Shown: piece by piece, positions 24,733-33,423 of the stretch
How the letters are laid out: every line of letters starts with the position of its first letter
Numbering within the stretch: the first letter of the stretch is position 1
Source: Bacillota bacterium
GTDB taxonomy: Bacteria > Bacillota > Clostridia > Christensenellales > CAG-138
Assembly: GCA_023395595.1 (NCBI GenBank)
Contig: JAEWYO010000023.1
Location: forward strand, 46,013 to 110,012
DNA: 64,000 bases
Direction of reading: 5' to 3'
Notes under the pieces: generated by a model
What the model was told of the DNA's origin: nothing
What the model saw: only the letters and a program-made list of their open reading frames with translations
Databases searched by the model: none
Program-made: the position numbers and the translations under genes

Positions 24733-25677
24733 TCAGAAATTCAAATGGTTTCGCTGGCGCACCCAGCGCACCGCGCCGTCTACCGGCGCGCGGTCGTTGA
24801 CGCGCAGGGTGTAGAACTTTCCTTTGCGGCGGAAAAGCTCGTATTCGATCATCCGGCGATAGGCGGGCGGAGCGACGGCGGTCATGATCGAGCCGGAAAG
24901 CGCGATGGACACCGTGGCTTTGAGCGAGAGCGCGTCCGTCACCGCGACGATGCAGTCCGCGGCGTGGCTTGCTGCCAGGGCGGCATAGCGCAAGGCGAGT
25001 TCGTCTCCTGTTTCCACTGCGGTGAAGAAGAGGCCGATAAGCTGACGCGCCGATTCTTCGTGTTGAATGCGCGCCGCAGATGCGAGGAATGCCTCCGGTG
25101 TGCGCACATCAAACAACGTGAAGTACGCGTCCTTGAGCGCGGTATAGGGTTTTTCAAAGAACAGATGCTGGTAGACGCTGCGATACACGAACGCAGCGAT
25201 GTCAAACCCGCCGCCGGTATCCCCGCTGAGCACGCCGATTCCACCGAATTGCACGCGCCTGCCGTCTGCGTTCATACCCGCGCAGGTCACGCCGGAGCCG
25301 GCCGAATAGCAGATGCCAACGCCGCTTTCTATGCCCGCCATCACGCCGAGGTATCCGTCGTTGCAGACAAAGCTCTGCATAAGCCCACGCGCACGTAACG
25401 CCTGCTGCAATGCAGTCGCCTGTTCGTCATAATCCGCGCCCGCAAGCCCGAGCACGGCATCCGAAACCTGACCGATGGCATAGCCCTGTGATTCCAGCAA
25501 CTCTTCTATTTCACCGATGAGCACATTTGCCGCTCCGGCAAAACCGCCGGGCAGCGTTTCGTGATTGCTGGGTCCGCCTCTGCGCGCAGCAATGACCGCG
25601 CCGGACGCGTTGAGTAGACGGTATTCGGTTTTGGAATTGCCTCCGTCAACGGCTAGATAACAGCGTTTCTCGTCCAT
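24733..25677 (-). CDS. BadF/BcrA-type ATPase, N-acetylglucosamine-kinase-like
   Basis: 314 residues of the ASKHA fold. DGGNSKTEYRL (about 10-20) is the phosphate-1 loop; LAGADYDEQ, CNDGYLGVMAG and SAGSGVTCAG match the N-acetylglucosamine kinase branch, and SGDTGGGFDIA carries the second Gly-rich loop. It probably phosphorylates an amino sugar or related sugar. It lies 70 bases downstream of a GH4 phospho-glycosidase gene in the same direction, suggesting a small sugar-use operon. A GATAG-TATT-CTATC inverted repeat at 25699-25712 contains a possible -10 for a second promoter. Confidence 0.85.
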   Translation of the reverse strand: MDEKRCYLAVDGGNSKTEYRLLNASGAVIAARRGGPSNHETLPGGFAGAANVLIGEIEELLESQGYAIGQVSDAVLGLAGADYDEQATALQQALRARGLMQSFVCNDGYLGVMAGIESGVGICYSAGSGVTCAGMNADGRRVQFGGIGVLSGDTGGGFDIAAFVYRSVYQHLFFEKPYTALKDAYFTLFDVRTPEAFLASAARIQHEESARQLIGLFFTAVETGDELALRYAALAASHAADCIVAVTDALSLKATVSIALSGSIMTAVAPPAYRRMIEYELFRRKGKFYTLRVNDRAPVDGAVRWVRQRNHLNF

Positions 25678-25747
25678 AGCAGCGGTTCCCTTGCGAAAGA
25701 TAGTATTCTATCATCGGATGTGAAGTCGAATGGATAGCGCGGATGGT

Positions 25748-27037
25748 TTATTGCGGGAAGAAGCGGGGCAGAAGCGAACGATTTTGCTGGAGCATCTCCT
25801 CCAAGCACGGCGCGGTTTTGTCCAGATCGGCCGTGATGGGATTGCATGCCAATGCACGTAGCGCAGTCATGCGATCTCCCGTGATCGCTGCCTGCACCGT
25901 CAACGTTTCATACGCTTTCACGCTGATGAGCAGGGATCGAAGCGCCTCGCCGGGTGAAACCGTCAGCGGTACACGCGAGATGTGATCCTTTTCCACAAAG
26001 CAGCTGGTCTCGATGACACTGTTTTCCGGCAGAAAATCGAGTACGCCCCGGTTTTGCACGTCCACGACGTGATAGCCCGGTGCGGCACCGGAAAGCGACG
26101 CAATCAGCGCGATGGCTGCCTCGGAATACAGATGTCCGCCGCGCTCTGCCAACATGGACGGAACGGTGCGGTTTCGCTCATCCGCATAATAGGAAAGCAA
26201 GCGGGTTTCAATCTCGACGCATGCTTCACCGCGGGTTTGCGGGGCGTTTTTGAGTTCGTTGAGCTTTCGTTCGCGATAGTAGAAATATTGCAGATAGTCG
26301 TTGGGGATTGCGCCCAGCAACTCAATGATCGGACGATAGTTTTGAATCCAACTGTCCTGGTTGGCTGCCTGCTCCAGCACGTCGCGGGTCAGCATCTGCG
26401 GCAAAACATTGTTTTCGCCGACGTGTACCGCGGTGATCGCGCCGCAATGGTTGAGCGAGGCGGTCTCCAGACGCACCTGCTCCATCGGCAGGTGCAGCAG
26501 CTTTGCGATGCGCTCCTGCGCTCCGATGGGCAGATTGCATAGTCCAACCGCCTTGATCGGCGTGTGGTTGAGCAGATATTCGGTGACGATGCCGGACGGA
26601 TTGGAGAAGTTGACCAGCCAGGCAGCGGGCGCATAGCGCTCGACTGCGTCTGCGATCTTACCCATCTGCGGGATCGTGCGCAGTGCGTTGGTAAAGCCGC
26701 CGATCCCCGTCGTCTCCTGCCCAATGAGGCCGAAGCCGAGCGGAATCTTCTCGTCGCGAATGCGTGCCTCCAGACGGCCTGCGCGAATCTGCGCCACGAT
26801 AAAATCCGCGCCATCGAGCGCGCGCGGTAGGTCGGTTGTGCGGGTGATGCGCGGTTCCATGCCGTTTTCCAGCAGCACACGCTCACAAAACGCACCGACA
26901 ATATTCAGCCGCGATTCATCGATATCGCTCAGGCGCAGCTCTTTGAGCGGAAGAATCTCTTTGCGGCGAATCAACCCCTGTATCAACTCCGGGCAATAGG
27001 TGCTGCCCGCTCCAACGATCGCCAGTTTGATTCCCAT
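25748..27037 (-). CDS. GH4 family 6-phospho-glycosidase (6-phospho-beta-glucosidase type)
   Basis: 429 residues. The NAD-binding GAGSTYCPELIQGL sits at the N-terminus; VNFSNPSGI, the metal Cys in LCNLPIG and the metal His in SLNHCG are the GH4 signatures. The family uses NAD+ and Mn2+ to cleave phosphorylated disaccharides by oxidation-elimination. CAGGAGGCGG precedes the ATG. No PTS genes are adjacent. An extended -10 and a direct repeat in the upstream region suggest regulation. Confidence 0.92.
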   Translation of the reverse strand: MGIKLAIVGAGSTYCPELIQGLIRRKEILPLKELRLSDIDESRLNIVGAFCERVLLENGMEPRITRTTDLPRALDGADFIVAQIRAGRLEARIRDEKIPLGFGLIGQETTGIGGFTNALRTIPQMGKIADAVERYAPAAWLVNFSNPSGIVTEYLLNHTPIKAVGLCNLPIGAQERIAKLLHLPMEQVRLETASLNHCGAITAVHVGENNVLPQMLTRDVLEQAANQDSWIQNYRPIIELLGAIPNDYLQYFYYRERKLNELKNAPQTRGEACVEIETRLLSYYADERNRTVPSMLAERGGHLYSEAAIALIASLSGAAPGYHVVDVQNRGVLDFLPENSVIETSCFVEKDHISRVPLTVSPGEALRSLLISVKAYETLTVQAAITGDRMTALRALACNPITADLDKTAPCLEEMLQQNRSLLPRFFPQ

Positions 27038-27090
27038 ATGCCGCCTCCTGCGCTGTGAAAAAAAGAACGAAGTGATGATCCGATACGAAT

Positions 27091-27132
27091 TTACATGATG
27101 GTTACATGATCAACGTGATGATTAGTATATCA
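27091..27132 (-). promoter_or_regulatory. GH4 promoter with TTACATGAT direct repeats
   Basis: On the minus strand an extended -10, TGaTATACT (27132-27124), is followed by two identical 9-base blocks (TTACATGAT on the plus strand at 27091-27099 and 27102-27110) spaced 11 bases apart. That places them just downstream of +1, a repressor-like position. Confidence 0.5.
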
Positions 27133-27342
27133 CAGTTCATTTTTCGGTTGCTATCATTACTTTGTAAAATAAACGATTATTTGCGCATAAAAACGCATGT
27201 TTTCCGCCGCGCGATCCAGCAACTGGACGATCGGTTCAGATACTGGCGCCTGAATTGACGATGAATAGAAACCGGCTGTAAAACATGTGTTATTCAACGA
27301 TGATGTTTGCTCAGAGAATAACTGTTATTTTGCTGCATTGCA

Positions 27343-27372
27343 TTGTATTCCAACTGTACATCCTGTTATAAT
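27343..27372 (+). promoter_or_regulatory. Orphan rightward promoter
   Basis: TTGTAT, an 18-base spacer, and TATAAT with an upstream TGt. The nearest rightward gene starts 600 bases away (XRE regulator), so the product is either a long leader or a non-coding RNA. Confidence 0.5.
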
Positions 27373-27974
27373 GATCTGTGATGTAACACTTTTGAAATAG
27401 TTCATTCCCGGAAATCACGAAAAACGATAGACGAGTGCCGCATTGCGCGGTATAATCCATATGTTACATCAAAACATCGTTTTACGCAAACGCAGTGTTG
27501 CCGCGCGGCAGATAATTGCACACAAGGTTCATACGCGTATCAAAAAATACATCACTTGTATAGATGACATGCGCGTTTTGCGAAGAGGAATGGCACCGCT
27601 CTCAATCCGGATCGAAATCGATTTCGCGCAAGTCCTGAAAAAAACGCGCACTCTATGTTGAACAACCGCGATGGAAAACAACAATCTTTTGTCGGACTGG
27701 TGTGTGAATTATAGTTCAAATATGGGCAGATGTGTTGCATATTAAACAAAAATATGGCGCAAATATAGAAAAAATGCAAAAAAGTTTTCAAGAAACTTTA
27801 TTCTGGCTCTTTTCTTCTGTCCAAGAGTATAGTAAAATAAGTTGTACGGTTCTTCCGAGTACCAGTGAGGACAGAGCCGCCCACACGCGAGCAGGCGCTC
27901 GCAAATATCGAGTGGCACGCGAATAACATCAAAAAGCAGCCACTGTCAACATCAGTTGGAGGAGAGAGAACAAA

Positions 27975-28310
27975 ATGGACATTGGAGCAAGCATCAAGAG
28001 ACTACGCAAGTCCCATGGCGAAACGCAGCAGCAGCTGGGTGAATCCGTGGGCGTCGTGCAGCAATCCGTTGCCGCATGGGAATCCAATCGTTGTATGCCG
28101 GACATCGCATCCCTCGTGGCGATTGCGACCCACTACAACACCTCGACCGACAGCATTCTCGGATTGACCGAGGAGCCGAGCTATCTGTTCGACACGGAAG
28201 GTATGCAGTCGTACCGTAACGACGTTGCGTTGGCCGATCGTCTGCCGAACGAGATCCGCGAAGGCGTGCTGGCGCTGATCCGCCTCGAGCGCGTCAAATA
28301 CGGCCGCTGA
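27975..28310 (+). CDS. XRE-family helix-turn-helix regulator
   Basis: 111 residues. An HTH_3 domain occupies about residues 4-60 (IKRLRKSHGETQQQLGESV, VVQQSVAAWESNRCMPD, DSILGL). The C-terminal 50 residues are helical with no recognised ligand domain. TTGGAGGAGAG precedes the ATG. A DNA-binding repressor is likely; targets are unknown. It has no close operon partner and is followed by hairpin-rich DNA. Confidence 0.88.
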   Translation: MDIGASIKRLRKSHGETQQQLGESVGVVQQSVAAWESNRCMPDIASLVAIATHYNTSTDSILGLTEEPSYLFDTEGMQSYRNDVALADRLPNEIREGVLALIRLERVKYGR

Positions 28311-28311
28311 A

Positions 28312-28342
28312 AAAAAGATTGCCCTCCGCCGGCCCGGGAGGG
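28312..28342 (-). terminator. Terminator-like hairpin facing leftward, just after the XRE gene
   Basis: CCCTCC (28322-28327) pairs with GGAGGG (28337-28342). Read on the minus strand the stem is followed by seven Ts (the A-run 28312-28318). No leftward gene is present upstream of it, so it could end an antisense or small RNA. Confidence 0.45.
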
Positions 28343-28383
28343 AGGGGGAAGAAAGCCTCAACGCACAATCCCCGTAACCATTG

Positions 28384-28446
28384 AACAGGAAACAGACCCA
28401 TGCAGAACTGCCGGTTAACGGTTGATTCAAAGGTTTGTTTCCTGTT
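28384..28446. repeat. Long perfect-arm inverted repeat between XRE and GntR genes
   Basis: Fifteen bases at 28384-28398 pair with 28432-28446 (one G-T pair in RNA, the rest Watson-Crick), enclosing a 33-base loop. The core arms are AACAGGAAACA and TGTTTCCTGTT. No strong T-run follows on the plus strand. Confidence 0.65.
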
Positions 28447-28532
28447 TGTGTTTTGTCCGGTAACGGATGGATCGCTACACATATTGGTGCCGTGCCGGAC
28501 GACGGAGAAGGCGCAACTTTGAAAAGCGAACA

Positions 28533-28557
28533 TTGCATACAAACATACAGTATGCAA
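28533..28557. promoter_or_regulatory. Inverted-repeat operator upstream of the GntR gene
   Basis: TTGCATAC (28533-28540) and GTATGCAA (28550-28557) form a perfect 8-bp inverted repeat with a 9-base centre. It lies five bases before the -35 box, so GntR autoregulation is a reasonable inference. Confidence 0.55.
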
Positions 28558-28562
28558 AAGGG

Positions 28563-28591
28563 TTGCATCGTGCTATCTGATCATATATAAT
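28563..28591 (+). promoter_or_regulatory. GntR-family gene promoter
   Basis: TTGCAT, exactly 17 bases, and a consensus TATAAT. The leader is about 44 bases and contains GAGGTG before the ATG. Confidence 0.8.
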
Positions 28592-28641
28592 GCACTTAGA
28601 CCGTTTCTTGTGTGCAACTCTCAATCTTTATGAGGTGAATT

Positions 28642-29313
28642 ATGGATTACAAAGCCATAGCAGAGCAGGTGGGGCCGCGCGTCGGTGCCACGCAGGAGTG
28701 GATTTTTCACGTTCTGCGCGAGGGCATCATCAGCGGCAAACTGCCGGGCGGTATGCAACTCAAGCAGGACGAAATCTCCGCGGCGCTCAACGTCAGCCAC
28801 ATTCCCGTTCGGGAAGCGCTGCGCAGGCTGGAAGCGCAGGGGCTCGTCCGCATCCACGCAAACCGCGGCGCGGCAGTCACAGAGCTCACCCGCAGCGAAC
28901 TGCTGGATATGATGGAGGTGCGCGCGACGCTCTCCGTCATGATGATGCGGGGCAGCGCACCCATGCTGACCAAGGCAGACTTCAGCGCGCTGGAAGAGAT
29001 CGTCCGCCAGCAGCGGGAGGCTTCGGTGGAGGACATCGTCCGCTCCGAAGAACTCAACTACAAGTTCCATGAGATACTCACATCCCACGCAAAGAACTCG
29101 ATGGCAAACTTCCTGCTCGAGCTCGTGCATGCAAACATCGACCGCTATCTGCGCGCAAGCTTTTACGGCACACCGCAAACGCGCGAGGTATCGATCAACG
29201 AGCATGAGGCAATCATGCTGACCTGCCGCGAGGGAGACTTTGAGAGCGCATGCAACCTGCTGCGGGATCATATTCTCAACGCAAAGCAGTTTATCCCGAA
29301 CTCGATGAAGTAA
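28642..29313 (+). CDS. GntR-family regulator, FadR/FCD subfamily
   Basis: 223 residues. A winged-helix domain (about 18-85) carries the GntR signature IPVREALRRLEAQGLV. An all-helical FCD effector domain (about 92-215) follows, with likely metal or ligand residues in NYKFHEIL, the NEHEAIM His and the RDHILNA His. FCD regulators respond to acidic metabolites such as sugar acids or organic acids. No enzyme gene follows it, so the regulated pathway is elsewhere or is its own gene. Confidence 0.92.
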   Translation: MDYKAIAEQVGPRVGATQEWIFHVLREGIISGKLPGGMQLKQDEISAALNVSHIPVREALRRLEAQGLVRIHANRGAAVTELTRSELLDMMEVRATLSVMMMRGSAPMLTKADFSALEEIVRQQREASVEDIVRSEELNYKFHEILTSHAKNSMANFLLELVHANIDRYLRASFYGTPQTREVSINEHEAIMLTCREGDFESACNLLRDHILNAKQFIPNSMK

Positions 29314-29332
29314 ACCGACACGCGCAATCAAG

Positions 29333-29360
29333 AGCAGGCTACGAAACAGCCTGCTTTTTT
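29333..29360 (+). terminator. Terminator of the GntR-family gene
   Basis: AGCAGGCT (29333-29340) pairs with AGCCTGCT (29348-29355), with a T-run through 29360. Confidence 0.88.
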
Positions 29361-29483
29361 GCGCCGCGTTTGTCGAAGATTTCTGCATACGTAACAGGTG
29401 CTATATATAAGGAAGAGAATTCTTAGAATTCAAAAAGCGCACGAAACATGTAGACCGACGAAGCGAGCCGGTGAGAATAGTGG

Positions 29484-29512
29484 TTGTGCGGCGTGAAAAG
29501 GTGTGATATACT
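29484..29512 (+). promoter_or_regulatory. Upstream promoter (P1) of the ribosomal cluster
   Basis: TTGTGC, a 17-base spacer, TATACT. It lies about 206 bases before the second promoter. Confidence 0.6.
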
Positions 29513-29689
29513 CTCTTCGCGGTAAAAACACGCAAAAAACGTTGGATTTCTTAAAAATCGGACGCAAAATTGCGCTAAACCGTCGATGTTTCGATTCAAG
29601 GATGATTCCGCCCGAATGCGGGCAAAACGCGCAGGATGTTCCGTTTTAGTCGCATCTCAAAATTGTTGTCCGAATTCTAAAAATTCTTC

Positions 29690-29718
29690 TTGCAATCCAT
29701 GTGTCTACCGTGTAAAAT
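29690..29718 (+). promoter_or_regulatory. Main promoter (P2) of the ribosomal cluster
   Basis: TTGCAA, a 17-base spacer, TAAAAT. Predicted +1 is near 29725, giving a leader of about 245 bases. Confidence 0.7.
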
Positions 29719-29724
29719 AAATCT

Positions 29725-29969
29725 GTTCGCGCCGCAAAGGCAATGTTTTTGTGCGCGAAAGGGATGATCGGGAGGTTGCCGGTTCTGCCATCCGGGTAAT
29801 TCTCGCTCAGACCCAACGTCCGCAAAGCGGGCGAAGGGTGAGTAAACGGAGCAATTCGTGTAAGTCCCGAACGAGTATAGCGCACAGCCGAAAGGCTGGG
29901 CCTGCCTTATGAAGAAGGAAACACACGGCTTTGTGTACCGCCCCTATTACGAAGGAGGATATCAATAAT
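29725..29969 (+). ncRNA. Candidate structured leader of the S10 operon
   Basis: Visible helices: TTCGCGC/GCGCGAA (29726-29732 with 29753-29759); CTCAgACCC/GGGTGAG (29806-29814 with 29836-29842) enclosing CCGC-AAA-GCGG (29820-29830); CAGCC-GAAA-GGCTG with a GNRA tetraloop (29885-29898); and ACACA/TGTGT (29921-29935). Ribosomal-protein leaders of this kind allow feedback by an operon product. Leaders tied to S10 in Clostridia have been proposed, as I recall, but I could not compare them here. Confidence 0.5.
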
Positions 29970-30275
29970 ATGGCAAACAGAATTCGCATCAAGCTCAAGG
30001 CGTATGAAAGCTCTCTGATCGATCAGAGCGCGGAAAAGATCGTTGAAACCGCCAAGAGAACCGGCGCGCAGGTCAGTGGCCCGATCCCCCTGCCCACGGA
30101 AACGGAAATCGTTACCATTCTGCGTGCAACCCACAAGTATAAGGATTCCCGCGAACAATTCGAGATGCGCACACACAAGCGCCTGATCGACATTCTCCAG
30201 CCGTCTTCCAAGACCGTTGACGCGCTGATGAAGCTTGATCTCCCCGCTGGTGTTGACATCGAGATCAAACTGTAA
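29970..30275 (+). CDS. rpsJ: Ribosomal protein uS10
   Basis: 101 residues (MANRIRIKLKAYESSLIDQ), standard length. It is a component of the 30S head and also a NusG contact during antitermination. The ATG at 29970 is preceded by AAGGAGG; an upstream in-frame start would add a non-homologous tail. First gene of the 32-gene cluster. Confidence 0.98.
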   Translation: MANRIRIKLKAYESSLIDQSAEKIVETAKRTGAQVSGPIPLPTETEIVTILRATHKYKDSREQFEMRTHKRLIDILQPSSKTVDALMKLDLPAGVDIEIKL

Positions 30276-30291
30276 CCAATCGGAGGTAAAC

Positions 30292-30918
30292 ATGAAGAAA
30301 GCCATTTTGGGCAAAAAGATCGGTATGACGCAGATGTTCCGAGCTGACGGTACCATGATCCCCGTGACAGTCATCGAAGCCGGTCCCTGCCCCGTCATCC
30401 AAAAGAAGACCGTCGGGACGGACGGATACGAAGCTGTACAGGTCGGTTTCAGCGAGTTGCGTGCAAAGCTCTCCAATAAGCCGAGAACGGGGCATTTTGC
30501 CAAAGCGGGCGTGAAACCCCTCCGTTATATGAGAGAGTTCAAGCTCGACGATGCGGCCAGCTACCAAGTCGGCCAGGTCATCAAAGCGGACACGTTTGTC
30601 GAAGGCGACAAGATCGACGTTCGCGGCGTGAGTAAGGGCAAAGGCTTCCAGGGCGTAGTCAAACGTTGGAATCAAGCGCGCGGCAAAATGACGCACGGTT
30701 CCCACTTCCATCGTGCACCTGGTTCCATGAGCGCAAACTCCAGCCCGTCGCGCGTGTTTAAGCACAAGAACCTTCCCGGCCACATGGGCAACGAAACCGT
30801 CACCGTGCAGAACCTTGAGGTTGTGCGTGTGGACGCAGAGCGTAACCTGCTGCTCGTCAAGGGCGCGGTGCCCGGCCCGAAGGGCGGCCTCGTTTCCGTA
30901 ACGAGTACCGTGAAGTAA
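30292..30918 (+). CDS. rplC: Ribosomal protein uL3
   Basis: 208 residues from MKKAILGKKIGMTQMF, with the ATG after CGGAGG. The conserved loop that reaches the peptidyl-transferase centre is seen (KGFQGVVKRW...HGSHFHRAPGS). An early-assembling 50S protein, 16 bases after rpsJ. Confidence 0.98.
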   Translation: MKKAILGKKIGMTQMFRADGTMIPVTVIEAGPCPVIQKKTVGTDGYEAVQVGFSELRAKLSNKPRTGHFAKAGVKPLRYMREFKLDDAASYQVGQVIKADTFVEGDKIDVRGVSKGKGFQGVVKRWNQARGKMTHGSHFHRAPGSMSANSSPSRVFKHKNLPGHMGNETVTVQNLEVVRVDAERNLLLVKGAVPGPKGGLVSVTSTVK

Positions 30919-30932
30919 GGAGGAGCAAGAGA

Positions 30933-31553
30933 ATGCCTAAAGTAGCAATTGTCGATATCACCGGCAAGAAGGTCGGCGAATACGAGCTCTCCGAAAACAC
31001 TTTTGGACAGCCTGTCAATCAATTCGTTCTCCACGAGGTCGTCAGAGCACACCTCGCAAACTGCCGTCAGGGCACGCAGAGCGCCCTCACCCGCGCGGAA
31101 GTTTCCGGCGGCGGCATCAAGCCCTGGCGTCAGAAGGGCACCGGCCGTGCCCGTCAGGGTTCCACCCGTTCGCCCCAGTGGCGTCACGGCGGCGTTGTGT
31201 TCGCGCCCAAACCCCGCGACTACAGCATCCGCGTCAACAAGAAAGTGAAGCGCGTCGCCATGAAGAGCGCGCTCTCCGGCAAGGTTCTCGATAACGAACT
31301 CGTTCTCTTCAACGAGCTGAACCTCAAGGCCGCCAAGACCAAAGAGATGGTCAAGGTTCTCGAAGCCGTCAAGGCACAGCAGGCCCTCATCGTCCTGCCG
31401 GAACCCAACGAGACCGTGGAACGCGCCGCGCGCAACATCCCCGGCATCAAGACCACACTGGTTGGCACCCTGAGCGCGTACGAGATCCTCAAGTACAAGG
31501 TGCTGATCCTCACCGAGGAATCGGCCAAGAAGATCGAGGAGGTGTACGCATAA
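30933..31553 (+). CDS. rplD: Ribosomal protein uL4
   Basis: 206 residues, with the tunnel-reaching loop PWRQKGTGRARQGSTRSP. In E. coli this protein represses its own operon at the leader; whether that holds here is unknown, but a folded leader is present upstream. Its stop overlaps the rplW start (TAATG). Confidence 0.98.
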   Translation: MPKVAIVDITGKKVGEYELSENTFGQPVNQFVLHEVVRAHLANCRQGTQSALTRAEVSGGGIKPWRQKGTGRARQGSTRSPQWRHGGVVFAPKPRDYSIRVNKKVKRVAMKSALSGKVLDNELVLFNELNLKAAKTKEMVKVLEAVKAQQALIVLPEPNETVERAARNIPGIKTTLVGTLSAYEILKYKVLILTEESAKKIEEVYA

Positions 31554-31849
31554 TGAAGAGCGCCTATGACATCATCAAAAAGCCGGTTCTGACCGAAAAG
31601 AGTTACGATCAGTTCCCGAGCAAGACCTACACGTTTGAAGTGGACAAGTCTGCCAACAAGATCGAGATCAAGAAGGCAGTCGAAGAGATCTTCGACGTCG
31701 AAGTGGCAAGCGTGCATACCATCAACCGCGACGGCAAAGTGCGCCGCCAGGGCAATTCTTCCGGCCGCACGCCGAGCAGCAAAAAGGCCTATGTGAAGCT
31801 CAAGGAGAACTCCAAAGGCATCGAGTTCTTCGACAGCATTTCGCAGTAA
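31553..31849 (+). CDS. rplW: Ribosomal protein uL23
   Basis: 98 residues (SAYDIIKKPVLTEKSYDQ). It lies at the tunnel exit, where trigger factor and the signal recognition particle dock. It shares one base with the rplD stop codon, so translation is coupled. Confidence 0.98.
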   Translation: MKSAYDIIKKPVLTEKSYDQFPSKTYTFEVDKSANKIEIKKAVEEIFDVEVASVHTINRDGKVRRQGNSSGRTPSSKKAYVKLKENSKGIEFFDSISQ

Positions 31850-31863
31850 GGGGAGGACGAACC

Positions 31864-32703
<840 letters not shown>

Positions 32704-32725
32704 GGGAAGAGGAAGGAGATAATCA

Positions 32726-33007
32726 ATGAGCAGATCGATTAAGAAAGGCCCGTTCATTAGCGAGCGCCTGCTCGGGCGCATCGAAGCCATGAACGCGAGC
32801 GGAAAAAAGACGGTCGTCAAGACGTGGTCTCGCGCCTCTACCATCTACCCGCAGATGGTTGGTCATACCATCGCGGTGCATGACGGCAAAAAGCACGTAC
32901 CCGTGTATGTCACCGAGGAAATGGTCGGCCACAAGCTCGGCGAATTCGCACCGACGCGTACGTTCAGAGGACACAGAGGCTCCGAAAAGTCCTCTTCTGC
33001 AAGGTAA
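32726..33007 (+). CDS. rpsS: Ribosomal protein uS19
   Basis: 93 residues (MSRSIKKGPFI). 30S head protein near the A-site finger; GHKLGEFAPTRTFRGH is the conserved C-terminal segment. AGGAGAT precedes the ATG. Confidence 0.98.
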   Translation: MSRSIKKGPFISERLLGRIEAMNASGKKTVVKTWSRASTIYPQMVGHTIAVHDGKKHVPVYVTEEMVGHKLGEFAPTRTFRGHRGSEKSSSAR

Positions 33008-33022
33008 GGAGGAACGAAGCAA

Positions 33023-33409
33023 ATGGCAACCAGAATGAGAGAAAAGTCGGCCAAACGTGCGGCAAACGCTGACAAGCGCCCGCATGCGACCGCAAAATAC
33101 ATTCGAATCTCTTCGCGCAAGGTGAAGGCCGTCATCGACCTGATCCGCGGCAAGAGCGTCAAAGAAGCCGAAGCCATCCTGCTCTACACGCCGAAAGCAG
33201 CGACCGAGCCGGTGGCAAAGCTCCTCAAGAGCGCGATTGCGAATGCGGAAAACAACCTCGACCTCAACCGCGAAGAGCTCTTCGTCGCCGAGATCTACGC
33301 CAACCAGGGCCCGACCCTGAAGCGTTTCCGGCCGAGAGCACATGGCCGCGCGAGTGCAATCCGCAAGCGCACGAGCCACATCACGGTCGTGCTGGATCAG
33401 GCGAAGTAA
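33023..33409 (+). CDS. rplV: Ribosomal protein uL22
   Basis: 128 residues, slightly longer than the usual 110 because of a basic N-terminal tail of about 17 residues (MREKSAKRAANADKR). The core begins at AKYIRISSRKVK, and the tunnel hairpin PRAHGRASAIRKRTSHI is intact. Confidence 0.97.
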   Translation: MATRMREKSAKRAANADKRPHATAKYIRISSRKVKAVIDLIRGKSVKEAEAILLYTPKAATEPVAKLLKSAIANAENNLDLNREELFVAEIYANQGPTLKRFRPRAHGRASAIRKRTSHITVVLDQAK

Positions 33410-33423
33410 GGAGGAAATGAGCA

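Larger units (their letters stand above)
27038..27974. other. AT-rich 937-base intergenic region
   Basis: Besides the leftward GH4 promoter, this region contains a good rightward promoter at 27343-27372 and a second TATAAT at 27451-27456. A TGCCGCGCGGCA palindrome lies near 27500, and a strongly AT-rich stretch (about 27690-27860) precedes the XRE regulator gene. A 66-codon frame from 27461 looks non-coding. I see no convincing protein or known RNA here, but the orphan promoter implies a transcript. Confidence 0.45.
28311..28641. other. Structured 331-base intergenic region, XRE to GntR
   Basis: In order it holds a leftward terminator-like hairpin, a 15-bp stem with a 33-base loop, an 8-bp operator-like inverted repeat (28533-28557) and the GntR promoter (28563-28591). 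No protein gene is seen. Confidence 0.5.
29314..29969. other. Upstream region of the ribosomal cluster
   Basis: This 656-base region holds the GntR terminator and a 15-base perfect palindrome, GAATTCT-T-AGAATTC (29417-29431). Two consensus-like promoters follow (29484-29512, 29690-29718), then a folded leader running into rpsJ. No open frame looks coding. Confidence 0.6.

Noticed and set aside
27461..27661. Possible 66-residue protein just after a TATAAT
   Set aside because: No ribosome binding site, basic random-looking composition and no domain. A leaderless start cannot be excluded, but I do not support it as a gene.
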